NCBI RefSeq assembly: GCF_016756495.1
Contig: NZ_AP023243.1
Span: 3,972,501-4,036,500, forward strand
Length of the DNA: 64,000 bases
Origin: Mesorhizobium sp. 113-3-3
Lineage (GTDB): Bacteria > Pseudomonadota > Alphaproteobacteria > Rhizobiales > Rhizobiaceae
Direction of reading: 5' to 3'
In this document: positions 20,512 through 29,573 of the stretch, piece by piece
Layout: every line of letters begins with the position of its first letter
Position numbering within the stretch: position 1 is the stretch's first letter
Notes under the pieces: generated by a model
What the model saw: only the letters and a program-made list of their open reading frames with translations
What the model was told of the DNA's origin: nothing
Databases searched by the model: none
Program-made: the position numbers and the translations under genes

Positions 20512-21822
20512 ATGAGGGGTAATTTCTCGACAATAACAAAAATGTTTTCGGCGAGCGTGGTTGCCGCCGGCCTGCTGATGTCGGCTCCCGCCAGGGCCGC
20601 CGACGACACGATCAAGGTCGGCATTCTCCATTCGCTGTCGGGGACCATGGCGATTTCGGAGACAACGCTGAAGGACGCCATGCTGATGCTGATCGATGAG
20701 CAGAACGCCAAGGGCGGCCTGCTCGGCAAGAAGCTTGAAGCCGTCGTCGTCGATCCGGCTTCCAACTGGCCGCTGTTCGCCGAAAAGGCGCGCGAGCTGA
20801 TTTCGAAGGACAAGGTCGCGGCGGTGTTCGGCTGCTGGACCTCGGTGTCGCGCAAGTCGGTGCTGCCGGTGTTCTCCGAGCTCGACAACATCCTGTTCTA
20901 TCCCGTCCAGTATGAGGGCGAGGAAAGCGAGCGCAATGTGTTCTACACGGGTGCCGCGCCGAACCAGCAGGCCATTCCGGCTGTCGACTATCTGATGAGC
21001 GAGGATGGCGGCTCGGTGAAGCGCTGGGTGCTGGAAGGCACCGACTACGTCTATCCGCGCACCACCAACAAGATCCTCGAAGCCTATCTGAAGGCAAAGG
21101 GCGTCGCGGCCGAAGACATCATGGTCAACTACACGCCGTTCGGTTTCGCCGACTGGCAGACCGAAGTCTCGGCGATCAAGAAGTTCGGCTCCGCCGGCAA
21201 GAAGACCGCCGTCGTCTCGACCGTCAACGGTGACGCCAACGTGCCGTTCTACAAGGAACTCGGCAACCAGGGCATCAAGGCCGAGGACATCCCGGTCATG
21301 GCCTTCTCGGTCGGCGAGGAAGAACTGGCCGGTCTCGACACCGCGCCGCTGGTCGGCCATCTTGCCGCGTGGAACTACTTTGAGAGCGTCGACACGCCGG
21401 AAAACAAGAAGTTCATCGCCGACTGGCACAAGTTCATCAAGAACGACAAGCGCACCACCAACGACCCGATGGAAGCCCACTATATCGGCTTCAACATGTG
21501 GGTGAAGGCGGTCGAGAAGGCCGGCACCACCGATCCCGACAAGGTCATCGACGCCATGATCGGCGTTTCGGTGCCGAACCTGACCGGCGGCTATTCGACG
21601 ATGATGCCGAACCACCACATCACCAAGCCGGTGCTGATCGGCGAAATCCAGGCCGACGGCCAGTTCGAGACGGTTTCGCGCACGCCGGGCCTGGTCATGG
21701 GCGACGAATGGTCCGACTACCTGCCGGACTCCAAGGACCTGATCTCCGATTGGCGCAAGCCTCTGTCGTGCGGCAACTTCAACGTTGCCACCGGCAAGTG
21801 CGGCGGCAAGGGAACGAACTGA
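20512..21822 (+). CDS. urtA: Urea ABC transporter substrate-binding protein
   Basis: A 436-residue periplasmic binding protein with a signal peptide (FSASVVAAGLLMSAPARA). The mature start DDTIKVGILHSLSGTMAISET and the segments VFGCWTSVSRKSVLPVF and LFYPVQYEGEE are characteristic of UrtA, the urea/short-amide binding protein of the branched-chain amino-acid transporter superfamily. The ATG at 20512 follows GGGAG; the 32 extra codons of the longer frame precede the signal peptide and overlap the promoter. It is the first gene of urtABCDE. Confidence 0.95.
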   Translation: MRGNFSTITKMFSASVVAAGLLMSAPARAADDTIKVGILHSLSGTMAISETTLKDAMLMLIDEQNAKGGLLGKKLEAVVVDPASNWPLFAEKARELISKDKVAAVFGCWTSVSRKSVLPVFSELDNILFYPVQYEGEESERNVFYTGAAPNQQAIPAVDYLMSEDGGSVKRWVLEGTDYVYPRTTNKILEAYLKAKGVAAEDIMVNYTPFGFADWQTEVSAIKKFGSAGKKTAVVSTVNGDANVPFYKELGNQGIKAEDIPVMAFSVGEEELAGLDTAPLVGHLAAWNYFESVDTPENKKFIADWHKFIKNDKRTTNDPMEAHYIGFNMWVKAVEKAGTTDPDKVIDAMIGVSVPNLTGGYSTMMPNHHITKPVLIGEIQADGQFETVSRTPGLVMGDEWSDYLPDSKDLISDWRKPLSCGNFNVATGKCGGKGTN

Positions 21823-21834
21823 TCCTCCCCGGAC

Positions 21835-21897
21835 TGGACCTTCGGGTCCATGTCCAAGACCGCGCGCGTCTGGACGGTTTCCTCCACCGTCCGGACG
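21835..21897 (+). promoter_or_regulatory. Two hairpins between urtA and urtB
   Basis: TGGACC-TTCG-GGTCCA (21835-21850) is a stem closed by a C(UUCG)G tetraloop, and CGTCTGGACGGT (21867-21878) pairs with ACCGTCCGGACG (21886-21897) with a single G-U pair. Neither is followed by a T run. They probably protect the urtA message from 3' decay and lower expression of the membrane genes. Confidence 0.65.
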
Positions 21898-21930
21898 CCC
21901 AATTCAACCCTTCAAGGTCGCCTGAAGCCG

Positions 21931-23547
21931 ATGAGCCTGCTCCGCACGATTGGCCTGATGCTGCTGTTCCTGCTGGCGACGCTGTCGTCGTCGGGCGCGG
22001 CGGAAGCCGACCTGCGTGGTATCATCGCCAAATTCGCGGCGGCCAAGGGTTTTTCCGAGATCGGAGCTGTCGTTCATGAACTGGCGGCCACCGGCGATCC
22101 GGCCGTCGAGCGGCCGCTTTCTGCGCTCGCCGACGGCAATCTCTATATCCGCAAGGCCGATTCCCTGGTCTTCGTCGGCAAGGAAGCCGGCGACGGCGTC
22201 CAGCTTTCCGACCCGCTAAGCGGCGAGGCATCCGGCGAGGCGGCCAAGGACGACATCACCAAGATCAAGGTCAACAACACGCTGCGCCGCGTCATCCGCG
22301 ATGCGCTGGGCACGCTGACGCTCGGCGCCAAGGACCCGACTGTCCGCATCGCCGCGGCCGACACCATGTTCAAGACGCCGGACGCAGCCAATATCGAGCC
22401 GCTCGACGCGGCGATCGCCAAGGAGACGGTTGCCAGCGTCAAGGCTCTGCTCGAACAGGCCCGCGCCGCCTCGGTTCTCGTCTCGGATCGGCCTGAAGCC
22501 GACAAGCTGGCGGCCATTGCGCTGATCGGCGCGCGCGGCGACCGTGACGCGGTGTCATTGCTCACTTCGGTCGAGGCCAACACCTCGGGCGCGGTGAAGG
22601 AAGCCGCGACGGCGGCGATCGCCAACATCAATTCGACATTGGCCCTTTGGGATGCCGGCCAGAACATCTGGTACGGCATTTCGCTGGGCTCGGTGCTGCT
22701 GCTCGCGGCGATCGGACTCGCCATCACCTTCGGCGTCATGGGCGTCATCAACATGGCGCATGGCGAGATGGTGATGCTCGGCGCCTACACCACCTTCGTC
22801 GTACAGCAGGTGATCCGCACATCCTTTCCTGGCCTGTTCGACTGGTCGCTGGTGATCGCGCTGCCGCTTGCCTTCCTGGTCGCCGCACTCGTCGGCCTCG
22901 CGATCGAACGCGGCGTCATCCGCTTCCTCTATGGCCGGCCGCTCGAGACGCTGCTGGCGACGTGGGGCGTGTCGCTGATCCTGCAGCAGGCTGTCCGTTC
23001 GATCTTCGGGCCGACCAACCAGGAGGTTGGCAATCCTTCCTGGATGTCGGGTTCGTTCGATATCGGCCAGCTGGCCATCACCTGGAACCGTCTGTGGATC
23101 CTGGTCTTCGCGCTCACCGTGTTCGGCGTGCTGCTCTATGTCATGAAGCGCACGCCCTGGGGGCTGCAGATGCGCGCCGTCACCGCCAACCGGCGCATGG
23201 CAGCCTCGATGGGCATCAGGACGCCGTGGGTCGACGCGCTGACCTTCGCGCTCGGATCCGGGATTGCCGGCATTGCCGGTGTCGCGCTCAGCCAGATCGA
23301 CAATGTCTCGCCCAATCTCGGCCGCGGCTACATCATCGACAGCTTCATGGTCGTTGTCTTCGGCGGCGTCGGCAATCTGTGGGGCACGCTGGTCGGCGCG
23401 TTTTCCCTGGGCATCGTCAACAAGTTCCTCGAGCCCTATGCGGGCGCCGTGCTCGGCAAGATCGTCGTGCTGGTGCTGATCATCCTGTTCATCCAGAAGC
23501 GCCCGCGCGGCCTGTTCGCGCTCAAGGGCAGGGCGGTGGAAGCATGA
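21931..23547 (+). CDS. urtB: Urea ABC transporter permease UrtB
   Basis: A 538-residue protein in two parts. After a signal-like helix (IGLMLLFLLATLSSSGAAEA) comes a soluble region to about residue 240 with helical repeats, typical of long proteobacterial UrtB. The C-terminal 290 residues are a LivH-type permease with GVMGVINMAHGEMVMLGAYTT and AVTANRRMAASMGI, the ATPase-contacting loop. The ATG at 21931 is chosen because the 27 preceding codons run through the hairpin region. Its stop overlaps the urtC start as ATGA. Confidence 0.93.
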   Translation: MSLLRTIGLMLLFLLATLSSSGAAEADLRGIIAKFAAAKGFSEIGAVVHELAATGDPAVERPLSALADGNLYIRKADSLVFVGKEAGDGVQLSDPLSGEASGEAAKDDITKIKVNNTLRRVIRDALGTLTLGAKDPTVRIAAADTMFKTPDAANIEPLDAAIAKETVASVKALLEQARAASVLVSDRPEADKLAAIALIGARGDRDAVSLLTSVEANTSGAVKEAATAAIANINSTLALWDAGQNIWYGISLGSVLLLAAIGLAITFGVMGVINMAHGEMVMLGAYTTFVVQQVIRTSFPGLFDWSLVIALPLAFLVAALVGLAIERGVIRFLYGRPLETLLATWGVSLILQQAVRSIFGPTNQEVGNPSWMSGSFDIGQLAITWNRLWILVFALTVFGVLLYVMKRTPWGLQMRAVTANRRMAASMGIRTPWVDALTFALGSGIAGIAGVALSQIDNVSPNLGRGYIIDSFMVVVFGGVGNLWGTLVGAFSLGIVNKFLEPYAGAVLGKIVVLVLIILFIQKRPRGLFALKGRAVEA

Positions 23548-24779
23548 TCACGGGACGCTTCTTCGCCGCCGGCGCGGATCGCCGCATCGCCATCACCATC
23601 TTCATCCTGCTGGCCGCGGCCATTGTCGTGCCGCTGCTCAACCTGGCGGTATCGCCGACCAGCGCCTTCTACATCCCCGCCTATATCGTCGCGCTGACCG
23701 GCAAATATCTCTGCTACGCGCTGCTGGCGCTCGCCCTCGACCTGGTCTGGGGCTATTGTGGCATCCTTTCGCTCGGCCATGGCGCCTTCTTCGCGCTCGG
23801 CGGCTATGCGATGGGCATGTATCTGATGCGCCAGATCGGCTCGCGCGGTGTCTATGGCAACCCGATCCTGCCCGACTTCATGGTGTTCCTGAACTACAAG
23901 GAATTGCCCTGGTTCTGGTATGGCTTCGACCATTTCTGGTTCGCGGCGATCATGGTGCTGGCGGTGCCCGGCCTGCTTGCCTTCGTCTTCGGCTGGTTCG
24001 CCTTCCGCAGCCGCGTCACCGGCGTCTATCTCTCCATCATCACACAGGCGATGACCTATGCGCTGCTGCTCGCCTTCTTCCGCAACGATATGGGTTTCGG
24101 CGGCAATAACGGCCTGACCGATTTCAAGGATATTCTGGGCTTCAATGTGCAGGCCGACGCGACGCGCTCGGCGCTGTTCGCGGCCAGCGCGGTGATGCTG
24201 GCGCTCGCCGTGCTCATCACCTGGGCGATCGTCGGCTCCAAATACGGCAAGCTCCTGATGGCGGTGCGCGACGCCGAGAGCCGCACGCGCTTCCTCGGCT
24301 GGCGGGCGGAGAACGTGAAACTGTTCGCCTTTACCGTCTCGGCCGTCATGGCCGGCATTGCCGGCGCGCTCTACGTGCCGCAAGTCGGCATCATCAATCC
24401 CGGTGAGTTCGAACCGTCCAATTCGATCGAGGTGGTGATCTGGGCGGCCGTCGGCGGTCGCGGCACCATTGTCGGCCCGATCATCGGCGCGCTGCTGGTC
24501 AATGCCGGCAAATCCTGGTTCACCGGCGTGCTGCCGGAATTGTGGCTGTTTGCGCTGGGCGGCCTGTTCGTCGCGGTCACCTTGCTCTTGCCGAAAGGCA
24601 TCATCGGCATGTGGGACAGCTGGCGCGGCAATGCCAGGGCGTTGCGCGCGGCTTCCGTCGCCGAGGAGGCCGGCACCAAGGTTACCGTGGCATCCGCGAC
24701 CTCGAAGCCCGCCCGCTCGCCGGCGAGAAATCCAGGCGAATGGTCCTGGTCCGACCCTGAACCGCAGGCGGCGGAGTAG
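23544..24779 (+). CDS. urtC: Urea ABC transporter permease UrtC
   Basis: A 411-residue LivM-type permease starting at the ATG that overlaps the urtB stop. Recognisable parts are DLVWGYCGILSLGHGAFFALGGYAMGMYL, the region ITQAMTYALLLAFFRNDMGFGGNNGLTDF typical of UrtC, and MAVRDAESRTRFLGW in the ATPase-contacting loop. A polar tail of about 45 residues ends the protein. It pairs with UrtB to form the membrane channel. Confidence 0.93.
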   Translation: MITGRFFAAGADRRIAITIFILLAAAIVVPLLNLAVSPTSAFYIPAYIVALTGKYLCYALLALALDLVWGYCGILSLGHGAFFALGGYAMGMYLMRQIGSRGVYGNPILPDFMVFLNYKELPWFWYGFDHFWFAAIMVLAVPGLLAFVFGWFAFRSRVTGVYLSIITQAMTYALLLAFFRNDMGFGGNNGLTDFKDILGFNVQADATRSALFAASAVMLALAVLITWAIVGSKYGKLLMAVRDAESRTRFLGWRAENVKLFAFTVSAVMAGIAGALYVPQVGIINPGEFEPSNSIEVVIWAAVGGRGTIVGPIIGALLVNAGKSWFTGVLPELWLFALGGLFVAVTLLLPKGIIGMWDSWRGNARALRAASVAEEAGTKVTVASATSKPARSPARNPGEWSWSDPEPQAAE

Positions 24780-24784
24780 CGGCC

Positions 24785-25531
24785 ATGAGCAAGTCGAACA
24801 CCATTCTCTATCTTGACGGCGTCTGCGTCTCCTTCGACGGTTTTCGCGCCATCAACAATCTGTCGCTGGTGCTCGACAAGGGCGAGATGCGCGCCATCAT
24901 CGGCCCCAACGGCGCCGGTAAGACGACGATGATGGACATCGTCACCGGCAAGACGCGGCCCGACGAGGGCGAAGTGTTCTTCAACGGCCAGGTGGATCTC
25001 ACCAGGCATGACGAGGCCGAGATCGCCATGATGGGCATCGGCCGCAAATTCCAGAAGCCGACGGTCTTCGAAAGCCACACGATCGAGGACAATCTGATGC
25101 TGGCGCTGAAGGGGCCGCGTTCGATCTTCCCGGCGCTGTTCCACCGCCGCTCGGCGGCCGAGGCACGGCAGATCGACGACATTCTCGGCATCATCCGGCT
25201 GGGCGACAAGCGCCATGAGTTGGCCGCCAATCTCAGCCACGGCCAGAAACAGTGGCTGGAGATCGGCATGCTGCTCGCGCAGGACCCAAAACTGCTTTTG
25301 GTCGACGAGCCGGTCGCGGGCATGACCGATGCGGAAACCGAGGAGACAGCGCGGCTGCTCAAGGACATTGCGCGTGACCATTCGGTCATCGTCGTCGAGC
25401 ACGACATGCATTTCGTGCGCGAACTCGGCGTCAAGGTCACCTGCCTGCACGAAGGCTCGGTGCTGTCGGAAGGCACGCTCGATTTCGTCTCGGCCGACGA
25501 GCGTGTCGTCGAAGTCTATCTGGGGAGATGA
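24785..25531 (+). CDS. urtD: Urea ABC transporter ATP-binding protein UrtD
   Basis: A 248-residue ATPase of the LivG group: Walker A GPNGAGKTT near residue 39, Q-loop GRKFQKPTVFE, a variant signature LSHGQKQWLEIG, and Walker B LLLVDEPVAGM, with VVEHDMHFV as the switch. The LSHGQ signature and the KPTVF stretch are typical of UrtD. It starts five bases after urtC and works with UrtE to drive urea import. Confidence 0.94.
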   Translation: MSKSNTILYLDGVCVSFDGFRAINNLSLVLDKGEMRAIIGPNGAGKTTMMDIVTGKTRPDEGEVFFNGQVDLTRHDEAEIAMMGIGRKFQKPTVFESHTIEDNLMLALKGPRSIFPALFHRRSAAEARQIDDILGIIRLGDKRHELAANLSHGQKQWLEIGMLLAQDPKLLLVDEPVAGMTDAETEETARLLKDIARDHSVIVVEHDMHFVRELGVKVTCLHEGSVLSEGTLDFVSADERVVEVYLGR

Positions 25532-25600
25532 GCATGGTCTGGCGGGTACAATTCCATCGCTTCGATCTGTCGTTTCTCCGGTTCTGGAGAAGACGCTGAC

Positions 25601-26296
25601 ATGCTCGAAGTTTCAAACGCCACGCTCCACTACGGCGCCGCCCAGGCGCTGCGCGGCGTTTCGCTGAAAGCGGGCGCCGGCAAGATCACTTGCGTGCTCG
25701 GGCGCAACGGCGTCGGCAAGACCAGTTTGATGAGATCGATCGTCGGCCACCATCGGCTGACGAGCGGAAGCGTTGCCTTCGAGGGGAAGGCGCTCGACCG
25801 GAGCGCGGCGTATGACCGCGCCCGGTCGGGCATCGCATTCGTACCGCAGGGCAGGGAGATATTCCCCCTGCTCACGGTGCGCGAAAACCTGGAATCGGGT
25901 TTTGCGCCTCTGAAGCGCGCCGACCGCAACGTGCCGGCGCATGTCTTCGAGCTGTTTCCGGTGCTGAAGCAGATGCTTGGCCGCCGTGGCGGCGATCTTT
26001 CGGGCGGTCAGCAACAGCAGCTGGCCATCGGCAGGGCGCTGGTGATGCGGCCGAAGCTGCTGGTGCTGGATGAACCCACCGAAGGCATCCAGCCGTCGAT
26101 CATCAAGGATATCGGCCGCGCCATCCGCTACTTGCGAGACCAGGCCGGCATCGCCGTGCTGCTGGTCGAACAGTACCTCGACTTCTGCCGCGAGCTTGCG
26201 GACGAGGTCAACATCATGGACCGCGGCCAGATCGTCCATACCGGCCCGGCCGAAGATCTGGACCGGGCCGATGTACGCAAGTTCCTTACCGTCTAG
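25601..26296 (+). CDS. urtE: Urea ABC transporter ATP-binding protein UrtE
   Basis: A 231-residue ATPase of the LivF group: Walker A GRNGVGKTS near residue 36, YDRARSGIAFVPQGREIFPLLTV, signature DLSGGQQQQLAIGRAL, Walker B LLVLDEPTEGIQPSI, and LVEQYLDF at the switch. It is the last gene of urtABCDE. The 69-base gap after urtD holds a short stem (TTCTCC/GGAGAA). No urease genes follow; the next 268 bases hold no gene that I can see. Confidence 0.94.
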   Translation: MLEVSNATLHYGAAQALRGVSLKAGAGKITCVLGRNGVGKTSLMRSIVGHHRLTSGSVAFEGKALDRSAAYDRARSGIAFVPQGREIFPLLTVRENLESGFAPLKRADRNVPAHVFELFPVLKQMLGRRGGDLSGGQQQQLAIGRALVMRPKLLVLDEPTEGIQPSIIKDIGRAIRYLRDQAGIAVLLVEQYLDFCRELADEVNIMDRGQIVHTGPAEDLDRADVRKFLTV

Positions 26297-26564
26297 AGTC
26301 GGTTCTGGATTTCGGCCGACGATCCAAAGTTCCTGGCCAGCCCAATATTTCTTGCATCCAATGATCCGCATCTCTGGCGCGCCAAAGACTGCATGCTAGT
26401 CTTCTGTTGGCTTTGTGAGTCGGCCGCTTCCGTATCAGTCTGGTTATCGCAGATCGAGGGCGCGGCGAAGGCCGGGCAAGTTCCACGCAAGCAAGGCTTC
26501 CTAGCTTCCCTCCTGCGATCTTTGTCGTTCAAACGCGTTTGGGCACACAGGCTAAGGGACAGCC

Positions 26565-26741
26565 ATGCAACGTTTCGTCGAGGACTACCAGAAGCGGCGG
26601 CTTACCGAACGGGTCGACATCATCGCCGCCATCAACATCCTGCGATCACAAGGCTGCGACTATGACGACCTGATCGAGGAGATCACCAAGGTCTTTTATG
26701 TCGACCTCGATACTTTCAATGAAATCGTGATGGCGGCTTAG
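26565..26741 (+). CDS. 58-residue hypothetical protein
   Basis: The frame opens ATG CAA CGT at 26565 and codes for MQRFVEDYQKRRLTERVDII..., ending FNEIVMAA. The protein is strongly acidic and basic-alternating, predicted helical, with a single cysteine (GCDYDDL) and no signal or membrane segment. An AAGGGA lies eight bases upstream. The composition looks like a real, soluble small protein, but I cannot name a family. It lies between urtE and a convergent cyclase gene. Confidence 0.6.
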   Translation: MQRFVEDYQKRRLTERVDIIAAINILRSQGCDYDDLIEEITKVFYVDLDTFNEIVMAA

Positions 26742-26765
26742 AGCCGCCGGCATTGATGCGCGCGC

Positions 26766-27914
26766 TCAGCTCGCGCGCCGCAATGGTGAGGCGGTGACGC
26801 GGTTGCGGCCGCTGCGCTTGGCGTCGTAGAGCGCCTTGTCGGCGGCGCTGAGCACCTTGTCGAAGCTGAGGCCCTCTTTGCTGCCAAACGCAAAACCGGC
26901 GCTGACCGTGCACCTCAGGGACCCGGTTTCGGTCTCTATCAGGCGTGTCGCGAAGGCGGTCCGGATGCGCTCTGCGGCGTCCTCGACCGTCTCCGGCAGG
27001 GTGCGCTTCAACACCAGTGCGAATTCCTCGCCGCCCATGCGCGCGGCGACGTCGGTCTGGCGAAGATTGCCGGCGAGTTCTCCGGCAAACACTTTCAGCA
27101 CCTCGTCGCCCGCCGCGTGGCCAAACTCGTCGTTGATGGCTTTGAAATTGTCGAGATCGAAGACGACCACGGCGGTGAAGGCACCGACCGGAACATGGCC
27201 ATGCATGTCGAACAGCGCGCGCCGGTTGAGCAGGCCGGTCAAGGGATCGGTGAGAGCGTTTCGGCGGTGATGTCTCGCCAGACGCCCCTGGTTGAGCGCA
27301 AGCGAAAGCGCACCGATACCCGTCATGCTGGCGATCACGACGATGAGGCTCAGTTCCTCGGCCCAGTTGCTTGGTGCATGGCCTAGAACCATCTTGCCGT
27401 CCCTTGCCAGCACCGCGGCGCACAGCATGAAGGAAACGGCGGTGGCCGAGTAGAGCGTGGTGATGCCGATCGTCAGGGCGGGGGCTTCGTCGCGGCCCCG
27501 CCAGTATTCGAATGCCGTCGCGAACAACAGCAGGGCGGCGAAAAGGTTCTCGAACATGAAGCCGAGACCATCGTAGCCCAGAGCCATGGGAGGCAGCGTC
27601 ATCGCCAGCGAAACACAACCCAACAGTGCTCGCGGCAGTGGGGAGCCGCCCGTCCTGAACTGGTAGGCCGCACCCAGCATGGTCGAGAAGCCGAGCAGCA
27701 ACAGGGCCAGAGTGGCGATGCCGAGCAAGCGCCCGGGCATGTCGATATAGGCGTCATAGACAAAAATATCGCCGACCACGAACACCAGGCTGATCGCCCA
27801 TGTCAGCAGGAACCGTTCCGTGCGGGCGGTCAGCCACATGCCGAACAATGTCAGGCTCAGGCAAGCGGCGGAGAAACCCACAGCCAGCAGAAGTGAAGTG
27901 TAGTCGAGCGACAT
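26766..27914 (-). CDS. Membrane diguanylate cyclase (GGDEF)
   Basis: A 382-residue protein with about six N-terminal transmembrane helices (residues 5-200) and a C-terminal GGDEF domain starting at DPLTGLLNRRALF. The active-site loop reads RMGGEEF, a functional variant, with FDLDNFKAINDEFGHAAGDE before it and SAADKALYDAKRSGRNRV after it. It should make cyclic di-GMP at the membrane. No inhibitory-site RxxD is obvious before GGEEF; the residues there are RQTD, which fits RxxD. The start at 27914 has GAGGGG upstream; the longer frame adds 22 polar residues before the first helix. Confidence 0.9.
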   Translation of the reverse strand: MSLDYTSLLLAVGFSAACLSLTLFGMWLTARTERFLLTWAISLVFVVGDIFVYDAYIDMPGRLLGIATLALLLLGFSTMLGAAYQFRTGGSPLPRALLGCVSLAMTLPPMALGYDGLGFMFENLFAALLLFATAFEYWRGRDEAPALTIGITTLYSATAVSFMLCAAVLARDGKMVLGHAPSNWAEELSLIVVIASMTGIGALSLALNQGRLARHHRRNALTDPLTGLLNRRALFDMHGHVPVGAFTAVVVFDLDNFKAINDEFGHAAGDEVLKVFAGELAGNLRQTDVAARMGGEEFALVLKRTLPETVEDAAERIRTAFATRLIETETGSLRCTVSAGFAFGSKEGLSFDKVLSAADKALYDAKRSGRNRVTASPLRRAS

Positions 27915-28096
27915 GCCCCTCTTTCCCTGCCGGCGGCGGCTCCAGCTGTGCGGCTTGGCGTCGCCGCATTCATGCAGCAAGGAAGTGTCGATAAGGTTAC
28001 GATCGTGGCGAAGATGCCACGAATAGGCGCGTTGCTACGCGCAAAACGCATAGATGATGCGCTTACAGCATGTAGCCGAACAACGATGGATGCCTT

Positions 28097-28903
28097 TCAG
28101 CCGGCTATACGCTTCATCAGCGCCATCGCCCCGAACGGTGCGCGCGCCTTGCCCTCCGTGATGAAGTAGACGAACACATCGCGCGGCTGCACCGGCGCGT
28201 CGGTGGCGGGATCGGCGCGCCGCAAATCGGCCGGCTGCTTACCCTCCGCCCATGTTCTTGCCCGCGCCGCCCATTCGTCGAGACCCTCCGGCGTGTAGCA
28301 ATCGGGGTTGTCGTCCGAGCCGGTCTGCAGCCGTGCGTAGACGAAGTCACCGGTGACATCGGCAATATCAGGATATTTGGCATGGTCGGCATAAACGATC
28401 GCCGCCTTGTATTTGCGGGCGAGCGCCGCGAATTCCGGCACGATGAAACTGTCGTTGCGCACTTCCAGCGCGTGGCGCAGCGCGACGCCATCCTGTTTTT
28501 CCGGGAGCAGTTTCAAAAAGGCTTCGAAATCGTCCGGATCGAATTTTTTGGTCGGCGCGAACTGCCACAGGATCGGGCCGAGCTTGTCGCCGAGCGCGGC
28601 AACGCCGGAACCGAGGAAGCGCATCATCGATTCGCCGGCTTCGCCCAGCACGCGGCGGTTGGTGACGAAGCGGTTGCCCTTCAGCGAATAGACAAAACCG
28701 TCCGGCGCCTCGCTCGCCCATTTGACGAAGGTCGGCTCCTTGAAGCTGGAATAGTAGGTGCCGTTGACCTCGATGCTCGGCACCTGCCGGCTGGCAAATT
28801 GCAGTTGCTTGGCCTTCGACAATTTGTCCGGATAGAAGGACGTATCCCAGGGCTCGAAGGTCCAGCCGCCCATGCCGGAGCGGATTGTTCCCGATTTGCT
28901 CAT
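28097..28903 (-). CDS. DUF72 domain-containing protein
   Basis: A 268-residue protein of the DUF72/YecE family, which has a TIM-barrel fold and unknown function. Family signs are RSGMGGWTFEPWDTSFYPDKL near the start, the middle LGPILWQFAPTKKFDPDDFEAF, and VTGDFVYARLQTG. The ATG at 28903 is preceded by GGAGGAG; the earlier ATG at 28918 would put that site inside the gene. It ends the run of genes downstream of uvrA, 55 bases after the methyltransferase-like gene. Confidence 0.85.
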   Translation of the reverse strand: MSKSGTIRSGMGGWTFEPWDTSFYPDKLSKAKQLQFASRQVPSIEVNGTYYSSFKEPTFVKWASEAPDGFVYSLKGNRFVTNRRVLGEAGESMMRFLGSGVAALGDKLGPILWQFAPTKKFDPDDFEAFLKLLPEKQDGVALRHALEVRNDSFIVPEFAALARKYKAAIVYADHAKYPDIADVTGDFVYARLQTGSDDNPDCYTPEGLDEWAARARTWAEGKQPADLRRADPATDAPVQPRDVFVYFITEGKARAPFGAMALMKRIAG

Positions 28904-28958
28904 CGACTTCTCCTCCAATGTGTTTTGCCGCTATAGGCGTGGCAACCGGCAATTTCGT

Positions 28959-29573
28959 TCAAGTGGGCGTTGACCCGTCCGGGGCAAAGATTGTCGGCGT
29001 TCCCAAGGGGTAGAGGTCCTTGCGCAACCGCATGACGCGAAACTGATTTCCGTCCTCGACGATATCGTAGAGAGCCTTGACCGGCTGATAGCGTGCGCGG
29101 CGATAGTCGTGCAGCATTACGATCGTCTCGGCATGACAAAGCAGCGTCGCCATGAACGCGCATTCCATGCGGCGCCGGCCGTCGATGAAGATGAAATCGA
29201 ATTTGCGCTCCAGGCTCAGCGGCCAGGTCGAATAGTTGAGCTCCGGATCGCGGTCGCCAAGCTTGGGACCCTGGAGATCCAGGCAGACCGGATGGAAACC
29301 GCTCCACTGCGGCAGCTGCGGCAGAAGTTGATCGAGGAAGGGCTGGCTGTCGTCGATCGAAAAGAGATTGTCGATGGCCAGTCGCTCCCTCAACTGGAGG
29401 ATCGCCAGCGTCGTGTGGCCCATCCCCCATTCCAGATAGGCGCGCGTAACGGGCTTCACATGCTGCAGCAGGATGCGCTGGAATTCGGGCAGATAGTCGG
29501 CGCCGTAAGCTTGCGACGAGCGGACCACGCCACCCAGGGTCAGCTTGTTCTCCATGGAGCTGCCGGCCTGCAT
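28959..29573 (-). CDS. Methyltransferase-like protein of unknown substrate
   Basis: A 204-residue protein with features of a class I SAM-dependent methyltransferase: AYLEWGMGHTTLAIL in the position of the glycine-rich motif I, FDFIFIDGRRRMECAFMATLL resembling the IDG motif of O-methyltransferases, and IVMLHDYRRARY after it. Motif I is unusual (EWGMGHT rather than ExGxG), so activity is uncertain; the protein could bind another cofactor. Its ATG immediately follows the stop codon of the GNAT gene, so it is coupled into the uvrA operon. An alternative start is the ATG 18 bases later (MENKLTLGG). Confidence 0.6.
   Translation of the reverse strand: MQAGSSMENKLTLGGVVRSSQAYGADYLPEFQRILLQHVKPVTRAYLEWGMGHTTLAILQLRERLAIDNLFSIDDSQPFLDQLLPQLPQWSGFHPVCLDLQGPKLGDRDPELNYSTWPLSLERKFDFIFIDGRRRMECAFMATLLCHAETIVMLHDYRRARYQPVKALYDIVEDGNQFRVMRLRKDLYPLGTPTIFAPDGSTPT

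Noticed and set aside
28003..28022. TCGTGGC/GCCACGA hairpin between the cyclase and DUF72 genes
   Set aside because: A 7-bp stem with no T run on either strand; not enough to call a terminator.
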